The notes under the pieces are model-generated. The model was not told where the DNA came from and did no database searches. It worked only from the letters and a program-made list of their open reading frames with translations. A DNA stretch of 54,753 nucleotides from Cryomorphaceae bacterium BACL7 MAG-120322-bin74 (lineage in GTDB: Bacteria; Bacteroidota; Bacteroidia; Flavobacteriales; Schleiferiaceae), in assembly GCA_001438205.1 (NCBI GenBank), contig LICG01000011.1, positions 1 through 54,753 on the forward strand. The letters run 5' to 3'. The position numbers were made by a program, and so were the translations under genes. Numbering within the stretch: the stretch's first letter is position 1; each line of letters begins with the position of its first letter. Below, piece by piece: positions 1 to 7,612 of this stretch.

Positions 1-131
1 TACTCGGCTAATTTGCACATAACGACCACACATTTTATGTTTATTTAATTGTTTATATAAAGTATTTTAATATATTGGTTTTAAGTATTTTAAAATTCAA
101 TATAGAAAAAATCTATAAGTCATTTTGACCT
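1..131. other. AT-rich left-edge spacer
   Basis: This stretch is strongly AT-rich compared with the rest of the window and lies downstream of the dinB stop codon. It holds an 11-base direct repeat, AAGTATTTTAA, at 60-70 and 83-93. I see no open frame of useful length, no convincing hairpin terminator and no tRNA. It may be the 3' untranslated region of the dinB operon or the regulatory region of a gene beyond the left edge. Confidence 0.5.
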
Positions 132-1343
132 TTATTGACGTCGGTTGGGAAGCAGTGGCGGAGGCTCACCATTAAAGGGATTTCCTCGGCCAATGGTTCG
201 TGCTCCTAATCCATAAGCACGCACAATAGAACGGTCGCCATAGGTATTTCGAATTTGGTCCATTGCGGCATACAGTCGATCATTTCTATCACATGTTTCA
301 AAGAGGTGGTACTGCTCCCCTCCTCCAACTAGACCACTGAGATTAATACCAATGAGCCGAATCCTGACTCTTCGGTCATAAAGTCGCTCGAATAATTCCT
401 TGGCTTTAGCAAGCAGGATGGCATCAGAGGCGGTATATGGAATGCTGACTTGCTGACTATGGGTTTGAAAGTCAGCATAGCGGATTTTAATTCGGATACA
501 GCTTGTCAGCTTGTTCCCCCGTCGCAGCTGAAATGCAAGGTTTTCTACCATAGCCATTAAAATGCTTCGAAGTTTCTCTATATCTGCTGTGTCCTGATCA
601 AATGTCCGCTCTGTAGAGATGGATTTTCTCTCTTGCGTGGGTTGAACCGGGGATTCATCTACACCTTGTGCTTTTTCCCAGATCGTTTTCCCGTGTTTTC
701 CAAATACGCTATACAGCATATCCACGGGCATTTCTTGAAGTGTTCTAATGTGTTGAATGCCAAGATTGCGCAGTGTTTGATAGGTCTTCTCCCCGACCAT
801 GGGGATTTTTCGCACGGAGAGTGGAGAGAGGAAAGCACGTTCATCTCCTTGATTTACATGTCGTTGATTATTGGGCTTAGCCTCCCCTGTCGCAACCTTA
901 GAAACAGTTTTGTTTATGGATAGCCCAAAAGAAATAGGGAGTCCAGACTCTTGAATTACGCGTTGACGCAACGTTGATGCAAAGGTGAGTGCGCCAAAAA
1001 AACGGTCCATGCCCGTTAAGTCTGCATAGAATTCATCAATGGAGGCTTTTTCAAGTATCGGAACCTGGGTCTGGATAATGTCTGTTACAAGATTAGACTG
1101 CTTGGAATAAGCTGCAGAGTTTCCTCTAATGACGATGGCTTCCGGGCAAAGACTTCGTGCCATACGCATAGGCATGGCAGACCGAATGCCATATTGCCGC
1201 GCCTCATAGCTGCAGGAGGCGACAACGCCTCGGTCAGAGGTTCCTCCAATAAGGATAGGACGACCTTCTAGACGTGAGTCGTGAAGGCGCTCTACGGACA
1301 CAAAAAAACTGTCTAGGTCCATATGAAGAACGTGTCGCTGCAT
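132..1343 (-). CDS. dinB: Y-family DNA polymerase (DNA polymerase IV, DinB type)
   Basis: This is an error-prone translesion polymerase that copies past damaged template bases in the cytoplasm. The 403-residue protein has the Y-family palm: the first catalytic aspartate (D9) in an HMDLDSFF motif, with the steric-gate aromatic at about F14, and the SIDE motif at 101-104 supplying D103 and E104. The finger motif around residues 45-58 (SYEARQYGIRSAMP) is intact. The little-finger domain fills about 245-365. I see no clear beta-clamp peptide at the C-terminus. The ATG at 1343 directly precedes the conserved N-terminus. The gene lies 24 bases downstream of a LexA-like S24 repressor on the same strand, so both are probably transcribed together and induced by DNA damage. 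The pairing resembles umuDC, but the motifs and length fit DinB. The family assignment is secure; the SOS control is inferred. Confidence 0.93.
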   Translation of the reverse strand: MQRHVLHMDLDSFFVSVERLHDSRLEGRPILIGGTSDRGVVASCSYEARQYGIRSAMPMRMARSLCPEAIVIRGNSAAYSKQSNLVTDIIQTQVPILEKASIDEFYADLTGMDRFFGALTFASTLRQRVIQESGLPISFGLSINKTVSKVATGEAKPNNQRHVNQGDERAFLSPLSVRKIPMVGEKTYQTLRNLGIQHIRTLQEMPVDMLYSVFGKHGKTIWEKAQGVDESPVQPTQERKSISTERTFDQDTADIEKLRSILMAMVENLAFQLRRGNKLTSCIRIKIRYADFQTHSQQVSIPYTASDAILLAKAKELFERLYDRRVRIRLIGINLSGLVGGGEQYHLFETCDRNDRLYAAMDQIRNTYGDRSIVRAYGLGARTIGRGNPFNGEPPPLLPNRRQ

Positions 1344-1367
1344 GAGGTATGATAGAAAGCAAAATAT

Positions 1368-2165
1368 TTAGGCTACGTTTTTCCCTAGTTCGGTACGTAA
1401 GGCCCGGATTTCCTGCTGTAGCGCATCTAAGCGATTGAGTACGATGTCATCTACGCCAAATCGTGTAGAAAGGTCCCATTGAATGCTTCCTTGGACTTTC
1501 CACACTTCTAAAAGGTCTTCTACATGAACACGGTAGGGCGCATAGATGAGATTGTCCGAGACAAGTTCTATTTCGCCTGTGCTAGCAATGTGGTTTGTGG
1601 CACGCTTGAAGACAACGCCTTGATCCTGCGTGAGGAAGACATAGAGTTCTCCAGTCTTAATGGAACGCCAGTCCTGTACATAGCTTGAGATCACGTAAGA
1701 TCCTGGAAGAAAAGGGAGCATGCTGTCGCCTTGTATTTGGAAAACACGGCGGGTTTCTTCTGTGGATAGTTCGGGAATAGGGAGAGAAAACTGGGGAAGT
1801 GCTTCAATAAAGTCAATGTCTCCATATCCGCCCAGATAGCCTGCCGCAGCTTTTACTGGCACAAGTGAGATGCGCTCTCTGTTTGTTTCAGGGTCAATCG
1901 GTACGGCAAGAACACGAAGCTTTCGGCCCGCCAGGCGTTCGGTGTCTATAGCATCTGTTCTCTTTGAAGAGATGCCGCTAACCAGTGTGTCTAGGCTAGT
2001 TTGAAAAATCCGCGCAAGCGCCATAAGCGTGTCAAGCTTGGGCTCGGCCCTCCCCTCTTCGTATGCGCCGACAAGAGACCGTTTAATGCCGATTCTGTCA
2101 GCCAATTGCTGCTGTGTCCATTCGTGCTTCTTGCGAAGTGTCTTGAGTGTTGCGGCTAATTCCAT
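1368..2165 (-). CDS. LexA-like repressor: XRE helix-turn-helix plus S24 peptidase
   Basis: This is a DNA-binding repressor expected to cleave itself when RecA filaments form. Of its 265 residues, about 5-60 form an XRE/Cro-type helix-turn-helix (WTQQQLADRIGIKRSLVGAYE) and about 125-230 an S24 peptidase domain. The Ser-Lys dyad is visible as S148 in GDSMLP and K187 in VVFKRAT. A candidate self-cleavage bond, Ala108-Gly109, sits in VPVKAAAGYLGGY just before the peptidase domain. The N-terminal domain is of phage-repressor type, not the winged helix of classical LexA. dinB follows 24 bases downstream, and a 9-base inverted repeat just upstream of the start is the likely operator for autoregulation. 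The domains and dyad are read directly; the inducing signal and the regulon are inferred. Confidence 0.88.
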   Translation of the reverse strand: MELAATLKTLRKKHEWTQQQLADRIGIKRSLVGAYEEGRAEPKLDTLMALARIFQTSLDTLVSGISSKRTDAIDTERLAGRKLRVLAVPIDPETNRERISLVPVKAAAGYLGGYGDIDFIEALPQFSLPIPELSTEETRRVFQIQGDSMLPFLPGSYVISSYVQDWRSIKTGELYVFLTQDQGVVFKRATNHIASTGEIELVSDNLIYAPYRVHVEDLLEVWKVQGSIQWDLSTRFGVDDIVLNRLDALQQEIRALRTELGKNVA

Positions 2166-2170
2166 ACGCT

Positions 2171-2204
2171 TACTAATTAAATTGGTATGCTAATATAATT
2201 AGTA
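2171..2204. promoter_or_regulatory. Inverted-repeat operator upstream of the LexA-like repressor gene
   Basis: A perfect 9-base inverted repeat, TACTAATTA at 2171-2179 and TAATTAGTA at 2196-2204, sits 6 bases upstream of the repressor start codon. The 16-base spacer contains a second imperfect dyad: ATTGGTATGCTAAT matches its own reverse complement at 10 of 14 positions. Nested symmetry at a repressor's own promoter is typical of an autoregulatory operator. No TAnnTTTG box was found here, so the exact promoter is unclear. Confidence 0.5.
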
Positions 2205-2226
2205 TTTACTGAAGGTGCAAATTTTT

Positions 2227-3474
2227 TTATTCACCCTGGAAAGATCTGTCTACGATAGCGTGACCAGCTAGCCAAGCTGCGGTCCAAGCAGCCTGAAAAT
2301 TAAAGCCACCGGTAAGTGCATCAATATCTAACACCTCACCTGCTAAGAAAAGACCTGGCCTCATTCGGCTTTCAAAGGTTTGAAAATTAACTTCTTCCAA
2401 TGCGACGCCACCTGCCGTTACGAATTCCTCTTTAAAAGTGCTTTTGTCCACCACTTGAAAATTAGATTCTGAAAGTGTCTCCGCAAGGCGTCGAACCAGG
2501 GGCTTGCTCAAATCAGACCAATTGGCTGTCTCGGGAATTCGGGCATGTAGGCATAATGCTTTCCAAAGGCGTAAAGGCAGTCCATACAAAGTATTTGAAA
2601 CAACTCTTTTCCGCTGAAACTCAAAATCTTTCCGGTGCCCATTGATCTCTTCGAAGAGGTCTTCCGCGCCTAAATTCGGGACCCAATCAACGGAGATATG
2701 GAATCGATAATCCTGTTGTTCCATCCATCGAGCGCCAAAAGAGGACAGCTTTAATACAGCAGGCCCACTGAGCCCCCAATGGGTAATGAGCAAAGGTCCT
2801 TCCGTCTCAAACCCACCCACGGGCAGCGTTATTCGAACCATGGGAACGGAAACGCCTGCTAAATCTTTTAACCGAGGGTCTCTAATGTTGAATGTGAAGA
2901 GGGAGGGCACTGGAGGAATAATGCTATGGCCTAATGTCTTGAGGCCATCCCACATTCGCTTTGAGCCGCCCGTAGCAATAAGAATTCGATCAAAAGTGTG
3001 TGCCGCCCCTGACTCCAAATGAAGATGAAACCCTCCACTTTCAAGCGCCTCAACCCTTTTTGCTCCAGCATTCATGTGAAATACAACCCCTGCCCGCTCA
3101 GCAAATTCTAAAAGACAATTTGCAATGGTTTGTGAGGAATTTGAAACAGGAAAAACACGGCCATCATCTTCAATTTTCAAATCAACACCACGATCCGTAA
3201 ACCACTCCATCGTATCGCCACATGCAAACTTGTGAAAGGGCCCAAGGAGTTCCCGCTGTCCACGAGGGTAATATTCAATGAGTTCATGCGGATCAAAACA
3301 CCCATGCGTGACATTGCAACGACCGCCACCCGAGATGAGCACCTTTCCAAGGAGCGTGCTAGATTTCTCAAATACCTGAATTTTGGAGCCCGGTGAGGCT
3401 TCCCCCGCTGCAATAGCAGCGAATACGCCGGCCGCGCCGCCGCCTATAATGGCAATAGAATAGAAAGAACTCAC
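2227..3474 (-). CDS. NAD(P)/FAD-dependent oxidoreductase of the HI0933/BaiN family
   Basis: This cytoplasmic flavoprotein belongs to the HI0933-like family (BaiN/RdsA group); the substrate is unknown for most members. The 415-residue protein starts with an FAD-binding Rossmann motif (IIGGGAAGVFAA, about residues 9-20), followed by the family signature GKVLISGGGRCNVTH. It ends with the second dinucleotide motif (GLFLAGEVLDIDALTGGFN) typical of this family. The predicted start is GTG at 3474. It is supported by a TAATTTTG -7 element ending exactly four bases upstream, which would make the mRNA leaderless. The gene appears to be transcribed alone. The family is certain; the reaction is not. Confidence 0.88.
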   Translation of the reverse strand: MSSFYSIAIIGGGAAGVFAAIAAGEASPGSKIQVFEKSSTLLGKVLISGGGRCNVTHGCFDPHELIEYYPRGQRELLGPFHKFACGDTMEWFTDRGVDLKIEDDGRVFPVSNSSQTIANCLLEFAERAGVVFHMNAGAKRVEALESGGFHLHLESGAAHTFDRILIATGGSKRMWDGLKTLGHSIIPPVPSLFTFNIRDPRLKDLAGVSVPMVRITLPVGGFETEGPLLITHWGLSGPAVLKLSSFGARWMEQQDYRFHISVDWVPNLGAEDLFEEINGHRKDFEFQRKRVVSNTLYGLPLRLWKALCLHARIPETANWSDLSKPLVRRLAETLSESNFQVVDKSTFKEEFVTAGGVALEEVNFQTFESRMRPGLFLAGEVLDIDALTGGFNFQAAWTAAWLAGHAIVDRSFQGE

Positions 3475-3478
3475 CGGG

Positions 3479-3486
3479 CAAAATTA
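3479..3486 (-). promoter_or_regulatory. Bacteroidota -7 promoter element for the HI0933-like gene
   Basis: The minus strand reads TAATTTTG, a full match to the Bacteroidota -7 consensus TAnnTTTG. Only four bases (CCCG) separate it from the GTG start at 3474. Because transcription normally starts about 4-6 bases after this box, the first transcribed base would be at or beside the start codon. No clear -33 TTTG box was identified. Confidence 0.5.
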
Positions 3487-3503
3487 CGGGGATTCCCGCA
3501 ACT

Positions 3504-3887
3504 CTAACGCGACCAAAATTTAGACTTCAAAGGTGCTGCCCGCTGAATTCTTATGTAGCGTCCTTTTTGTTCAAAATATTCGATGTCATATAAGCCATAA
3601 CACATGGTGCCATCCTCCCTAAGCTCCATGCCAGTAGAGAATTTTGGATCAAAGCCTTCCATTAGTAATTCATCCTTGTGAACGACCTCTGTGCCTGCTT
3701 GAAGGTGTTCCGAGAGGACTCCATAATTCTGCTTCAGAGATCGATGATACGGACGGCAAATCTTATTAGCATCCATCATGCGCGCATTATGGTAGGTGTT
3801 TCTGCAGCCATCGTCACAGTACTTCTTATCCGCTCGTCCTACTAATGGAAGTCCGCATTGAAGGCAAAATGTCTGATTCTTTTTCAT
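3504..3887 (-). CDS. Small zinc-ribbon protein of unknown function
   Basis: I do not recognise a characterised family. The 127-residue protein begins with a likely zinc knuckle: C8 and C11 (CLQCG) paired with C24 and C28 (CDDGC), in a context (KKYCDDGCRNTYHNAR) that resembles short treble-clef zinc ribbons found at the N-terminus of many small Bacteroidota proteins. The rest is soluble and basic, with no signal peptide or membrane segment, and ends in KSKFWSR. The ATG at 3887 is clear. It diverges from ssb across a 170-base spacer that contains a dyad. A nucleic-acid-binding role is plausible from the zinc ribbon and the setting, but is not shown. Confidence 0.72.
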   Translation of the reverse strand: MKKNQTFCLQCGLPLVGRADKKYCDDGCRNTYHNARMMDANKICRPYHRSLKQNYGVLSEHLQAGTEVVHKDELLMEGFDPKFSTGMELREDGTMCYGLYDIEYFEQKGRYIRIQRAAPLKSKFWSR

Positions 3888-3951
3888 GTTGTTATTAGAT
3901 TATGAGGTTTAACAAGGGGCAATTTATTTTGTGTCAAATGAGATAGTCGTG

Positions 3952-3975
3952 TGTAAATGGATATAATTATTTACA
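3952..3975. promoter_or_regulatory. Dyad and repeats in the zinc-ribbon/ssb intergenic region
   Basis: A perfect 7-base inverted repeat, TGTAAAT at 3952-3958 and ATTTACA at 3969-3975, surrounds a 10-base AT-rich spacer. Downstream, the 10-mer AACATTTGTA occurs twice, at 3984-3993 and 4029-4038. The repeats lie between two divergent genes and could be an operator plus tandem promoter elements for ssb; AACATTTG resembles the -7 box with one mismatch. Function is inferred only from position and symmetry. Confidence 0.35.
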
Positions 3976-4060
3976 TGATTATGAACATTTGTACATCCTT
4001 CATGCCGACTATTCTCCCCAAGGTGGGCAACATTTGTAACGAACCAAAAAACAAGTGTAC

Positions 4061-4420
4061 ATGGCAAACATGAAAAATAGAATCACCCTCATTGGGCGGG
4101 TAGGACAGACTCCCTTATTAAAAACCTTTGACTCCGGGAAAAAGAAGTGCTCATTTACCGTGGCAACAAACGAGCGATTTAAAAATGCTGAAGGTGAATA
4201 TCAGGAGGAAACGCAATGGCACTCCATCATCTTATGGGGTCAACTTTCCACCTTTGCCGAGGCATACGTGCATCAAGGAGATCTCTGTTCTTTAGAGGGT
4301 AAATTGATTTACCGAAGCTATACAGATAGTCAAGGACAAGTGTTGACGAAGACTGAAATCATTGGGAATGACCTTCAGCTTTTAAGTCCCAAATCAGGTG
4401 CTTCTAAGCCTAAAGACTGA
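4061..4420 (+). CDS. ssb: Single-stranded DNA-binding protein, short form without acidic tip
   Basis: It coats single-stranded DNA during replication and repair. One OB-fold domain fills residues about 4-106, with the usual start NRITLIGRVGQTP, the TQWHSIILWG strand and a KTEIIGNDLQLL end. The C-terminus is short and ends GASKPKD. The acidic DDD-x-PF tip by which SSB recruits partner proteins is missing, which is odd for a main SSB and suggests an accessory or lineage-specific form. ATG codons at 4061 and 4070 and a GTG at 4055 are possible starts; 4061 is chosen as the first ATG. The last 46 bases overlap the end of the convergent carboxypeptidase gene. The family is certain; primary versus accessory role is open. 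Confidence 0.9.
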   Translation: MANMKNRITLIGRVGQTPLLKTFDSGKKKCSFTVATNERFKNAEGEYQEETQWHSIILWGQLSTFAEAYVHQGDLCSLEGKLIYRSYTDSQGQVLTKTEIIGNDLQLLSPKSGASKPKD

Positions 4421-5403
4421 AGTATGTCATGCCTAACTTCTTCCCCTTCTTGGATTGTGGGCATTGGAACATCCACCTTTGCTACGTACCAAGTGGGGGA
4501 TGAAGCATGATAAGGTTCTGCTACCCAATAACTCCTGTAAATGCCCGCCTCTACTTTTTCTTTCCAGCGTAGATGCAGTACGCCATCGGTATGGTGGATT
4601 GCCCATTCGTTTGCATCAGAAGCATTGAAAGGCAAGTCTATATACGTTTGGATGTTTTCAGGTAAATTATGCTGAGTATGCCACTTTTCTAGGGAAGTGA
4701 GTAAGTCCGTTAGCTGATGTGCAGCCTGTGATCTGCTCCAATTGTTTGGTGCTATGCCCGTTTCAAATGTAATGGTGGGGATACCCATTCCTTGAATGAA
4801 TTCGCCAAAAGCAGTAGGGTAAAACCTGTCGTCAAAGCGTGCACAATGGCCTTTCCAATTTAATGATAGCTGCTCTGACCAATCCGCTAATAGACGTTGC
4901 GCAACCACCTGTGAATCTGTTTCCTTTACTGGGTGACCCTTTGGGGCTAGTAGTGAAAAAGTTGCGGGAACATTTGCTCCTTTTGGGTAGAATCGGGCGC
5001 GCTGATCATGGAGGTTAAAAGCAAAATCCGGCTTGAAAAGACGGATTATTTCAGTCAATGCTTTGGCTTCTTTGCTGCGTTGAGCGCGGGCATCTCTATT
5101 AATGTCAACTCCATGCGCATTTTCTCGGGTAAAAGCCTCTGCCCCATCCGGATTCAGAACAGGGATAAGACACCAGTGGACATTGGAACTTTTGCCCATC
5201 AATGAGAACAAAGCTTCATAACCTGTTGGCTCATTTCCGTGCATCAAAGCCCACGCTATGGCTCGAATGCCTTTTCCATTTTTTTGATAAGCGACAATCG
5301 GACGATCTTCTTCACTTGCTCCAATAATCAACCGGTCCCAACCATACTGTTGTGCTGCCTTGTCTGTGGCGGTAAGTCTTGAAGAATACGACGTGTAACG
5401 CAT
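4375..5403 (-). CDS. M14 family zinc carboxypeptidase-like protein
   Basis: This is a metallopeptidase-fold enzyme that would remove a C-terminal amino acid or hydrolyse a related amide. The 342-residue protein has the M14 zinc ligands H55 and E58 in HGNEP, H132 in NLHDQ, and the catalytic glutamate E214 in TFETG; DGVDINRD-like residues around 97-104 form the substrate-carboxylate region. No signal peptide is visible, so it probably acts in the cytoplasm. The reading frame stays open further upstream, but the ATG at 5403 is chosen because a TACCTTTA -7 box ends four bases before it and the conserved sequence begins there. The 3' end overlaps ssb by 46 bases. The fold is sure; the substrate is unknown. 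Confidence 0.85.
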   Translation of the reverse strand: MRYTSYSSRLTATDKAAQQYGWDRLIIGASEEDRPIVAYQKNGKGIRAIAWALMHGNEPTGYEALFSLMGKSSNVHWCLIPVLNPDGAEAFTRENAHGVDINRDARAQRSKEAKALTEIIRLFKPDFAFNLHDQRARFYPKGANVPATFSLLAPKGHPVKETDSQVVAQRLLADWSEQLSLNWKGHCARFDDRFYPTAFGEFIQGMGIPTITFETGIAPNNWSRSQAAHQLTDLLTSLEKWHTQHNLPENIQTYIDLPFNASDANEWAIHHTDGVLHLRWKEKVEAGIYRSYWVAEPYHASSPTWYVAKVDVPMPTIQEGEEVRHDILQSLGLEAPDLGLKS

Positions 5404-5407
5404 TTGA

Positions 5408-5415
5408 TAAAGGTA
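5408..5415 (-). promoter_or_regulatory. -7 promoter element for the M14 peptidase gene
   Basis: The minus strand reads TACCTTTA, one base away from TAnnTTTG. It ends four bases (TCAA) before the ATG at 5403, the same geometry as several other genes in this window, so a leaderless mRNA is predicted. Confidence 0.42.
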
Positions 5416-5453
5416 TGACGTGGTCTTTATGGAACTTGTCCGATGTTTGTAGG

Positions 5454-6410
5454 ATGAAAAAATACATCTTTCTCCTGTCCTTCCTCTTGACAAGCGCTGT
5501 AAAGGGCCAAGATTTCACCTTTTGCGCAGGTAGTTGTGCAGATTTAAGGGACGATTCAGCTGAATCTATTTTTCTTCAAATAGCGAAGGAGGATAAGCAA
5601 TTTTTCTTATGGCTCGGAGACAATCTTTATTTTAATAAAGAGGATTGGCAGACAGGGGCGAGTATGCGGGCGGCGTATGAAAAGCGCTTCTCTACCGCAC
5701 CTGTTCGGGCCCTACTCCAAAGTAGTCATCAGTTAGCCATCCTAGATGACCATGATTTTGGTCCAAATGACGCCGATTCTTCCTTTGAAGGAAGGCGTGC
5801 AAGCCTCCAAGTTTTTTCAGAATTTTGGATGGAAACGCCTACGCAAGTGATGGTGAATCATGATACACGATGGACAGAAAGACATGGAGATGTTTTAATG
5901 ATAGGTTTAGATGATCGTGCACATCGCGGACCTGTTGGAACGGTAGTTCTGGGGTCGAAGCAATTAAATTGGCTATCTCGCACATTGGAAGAAAATAAGG
6001 ATGCCAGGGTGGTGTTCATCGCGGTGGGTTCTCAAGTTTTAAACGATGCACAAGTTTTTGAGAATTACAGTCGTTTTCCAGAAGAGAGAGAAGCTTTCCT
6101 TACAATATGTTCTCAAGCAGATATGCCAGTCGTTTTTGTTACAGGGGATCGTCACCATGGAGAAATCAACCAGAAGAAGGTGAATGGGGTATGGCTCACG
6201 GAAGTGACAACCTCTCCCCTAACCTCCACGACCCATAATCCTAGTAAGGAGGAGTTAAAGGCTAACACATCTTTGTTGAAAAACACCGTAGTAGATCAAG
6301 CACATTTTGCCCGTATAACCTGGAATGAGAAAGGTCATTTAGATGTTCATTTTGTCAATAAAGAGGGGGAAATAATTATGAACAAATCATTGAATTTGCT
6401 ACCCATGTAG
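5454..6410 (+). CDS. Exported PhoD-like alkaline phosphatase/phosphodiesterase
   Basis: This metallophosphatase-fold enzyme should cleave phosphate esters outside the cytoplasm. The ATG at 5454 gives a clean signal peptide (KKYIFLLSFLLTSAVKG, cleavage near residue 18); an upstream in-frame ATG would bury it inside a longer tail. PhoD-type metal motifs follow: a cysteine-rich first strand (FCAGSCADLR), GDNLY, the family hallmark LDDHDFGPND, and VTGDRHHGE near the end. The protein has 318 residues, shorter than Bacillus PhoD and close to the short PhoD-like group. It diverges from the M14 peptidase across 50 bases that contain GATGTTTG, a near match to the -7 element. It appears monocistronic. 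The substrate, and possible phosphate control, cannot be judged. Confidence 0.85.
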   Translation: MKKYIFLLSFLLTSAVKGQDFTFCAGSCADLRDDSAESIFLQIAKEDKQFFLWLGDNLYFNKEDWQTGASMRAAYEKRFSTAPVRALLQSSHQLAILDDHDFGPNDADSSFEGRRASLQVFSEFWMETPTQVMVNHDTRWTERHGDVLMIGLDDRAHRGPVGTVVLGSKQLNWLSRTLEENKDARVVFIAVGSQVLNDAQVFENYSRFPEEREAFLTICSQADMPVVFVTGDRHHGEINQKKVNGVWLTEVTTSPLTSTTHNPSKEELKANTSLLKNTVVDQAHFARITWNEKGHLDVHFVNKEGEIIMNKSLNLLPM

Positions 6411-6412
6411 CG

Positions 6413-6675
6413 CGATGCATTCAATTGATTCGCTTTAGCGCCGTTCAAGCTTTAGCAATTCAATATCCTACTTTTGACTTATCGTGTATCCTTCTCGGCA
6501 AGGCATCGGGGCAAATGCTGAACGAAGGGGTGTCAAATAATGCCAATAAGATCGTCACAGAATGGAATCCCAGGAATATTGGCAGTTCTCTCTAAGAAAA
6601 TCCGGACGGGGGGTGAGGTTAAACAAATCATCTTCCTAACAGGCAAAATGTCTCAGATAAAAACACATCGGTAAC
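6413..6675 (+). pseudogene. Possible decayed 3' fragment of an SDR-like gene
   Basis: The 300-base gap between the PhoD-like gene and the SRPBCC gene contains no intact gene. One frame is open from about 6413 to a stop at 6593-6595 and reads VQALAIQYPTFDLSCILLGK, then ASGQMLNEGVSNNANK. Shifting frame within the CT-rich run near 6587-6594 restores a second open stretch, GGEVKQIIFLTGKMSQI, which stops at 6673-6675. Together they resemble the C-terminal half of a short-chain dehydrogenase: an active-site helix, a strand ending in LGK where RPG is usual, and a terminal strand with LTGK. There is no start, so I read it as a truncated, frameshifted remnant. The similarity is by eye and could be coincidental. 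Confidence 0.35.
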
Positions 6676-6710
6676 CGTAAACCAATTCCTTGAATTCGTG
6701 TTAGGCTATC

Positions 6711-7175
6711 ATGTATAGAATCGAGCGCCATCAAGTACTCCCAATTTCATTGAATGAAGCCTGGGATTTTTTTTCTTCTCCGAAGAACTTGTCTAAAATC
6801 ACACCTGAAAATTTGGGTTTTACGGTTTTGGGGCAAGTTTCGGAACAGATGTATCCTGGTCTGTTTATTCACTATCGTGTATCGCCCATTGCGGGCATTC
6901 CCTTAAAGTGGACAACAGAAATTACACATGTTAAAGAGGGTGCCTATTTTGTAGACGAACAACGCGTTGGTCCCTACAAAATATGGCATCATGAACACTT
7001 TTTTAAGGAGGTAGACGGGGGGGTAGAAATGCGTGATGTTGTCCATTATGAATTGCCTTTCGGTTGGTTAGGTCGAATCGCACATCCATGGCTTGTTCGG
7101 CCCAGATTAGAAGAAATATTCTCTTTTAGAATGAAGGTCACCGAGGCCCTTTTTGGTGCCGTAACTTTGACCTAA
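6711..7175 (+). CDS. SRPBCC (START-like) ligand-binding protein
   Basis: This soluble 154-residue protein has the helix-grip SRPBCC fold, a hydrophobic pocket that binds lipids, cofactors or polyketides. It opens with the typical IERHQVLPISLNEAWDFFSSPKNLSKITP, and the strands WTTEITHV, FVDEQRVGPYKIWHHEHFF and VEMRDVVHYELPFG follow the family pattern, ending in an amphipathic helix. There is no signal peptide. The stop codon overlaps the start of the DUF2452 gene, so the two are translationally coupled in a three-gene operon with a serine esterase. In Bacteroidota such proteins often accompany NAD-dependent epimerase or SDR genes, and the fragment just upstream may be a relic of one. The ligand is unknown. 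Confidence 0.82.
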   Translation: MYRIERHQVLPISLNEAWDFFSSPKNLSKITPENLGFTVLGQVSEQMYPGLFIHYRVSPIAGIPLKWTTEITHVKEGAYFVDEQRVGPYKIWHHEHFFKEVDGGVEMRDVVHYELPFGWLGRIAHPWLVRPRLEEIFSFRMKVTEALFGAVTLT

Positions 7176-7612
7176 TGACCGAGCCTTTAAAGGAAAATCC
7201 TATCGACAGGGACAAGGTAGCAGAGGCGCCTGGCCTTTTGCCCTATGCGCATCACGTCGGAGGGGTGCCTATTTTCCCAACGCAAGAAGGTGTTCAGCGC
7301 TCAAGTTCGCTCACCTCCATGGAGTTTCAGACCGACTTGCAGCTGGACCAAATACGCCGTCAAATGGAGCTACTAGCGGATCAAGCCCGAACCATTCAAA
7401 GGAGAAAGCAGGTATCTGTATGGATATATTCGGCAAAAATTTCTTTCAAACCAGAAGTCAACCACGTATACCATCTGTATGAGCGGGAAGATGGCACCCA
7501 TACGCTCTCATTGTTGAGTCCAGAAGAATTTGTTTTGAGCAAAAGACAGTTGGGTAGATTCGTTCATTCCGTTCGATTATTGGGTGATTTAACTTGGTAT
7601 ATTGAACGATGA
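7175..7612 (+). CDS. DUF2452 family protein
   Basis: The 145-residue cytoplasmic protein matches the DUF2452 family, which has no assigned function. It begins KENPIDRDKVAEAPGLLPYAHHVGGVPIFP, which is typical, then has a helical stretch (about 45-80) with LDQIRRQMELLADQA. The C-terminal half resembles a small beta domain: FKPEVNHVYHLYEREDG followed by LSLLSPEEF. No membrane segment, signal peptide or catalytic motif is visible. Its start overlaps the upstream SRPBCC stop, and its own end overlaps the next start by 4 bases, so the three genes form one tightly coupled operon. A function linked to the SRPBCC ligand or the esterase substrate is only an inference. Confidence 0.82.
   Translation: MTEPLKENPIDRDKVAEAPGLLPYAHHVGGVPIFPTQEGVQRSSSLTSMEFQTDLQLDQIRRQMELLADQARTIQRRKQVSVWIYSAKISFKPEVNHVYHLYEREDGTHTLSLLSPEEFVLSKRQLGRFVHSVRLLGDLTWYIER

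Noticed and set aside
132-2165. Repressor-dinB pair as a mobile umuDC-like element
   Set aside because: There are no mobile genes or attachment repeats around it, and base composition of the genes matches the neighbourhood.
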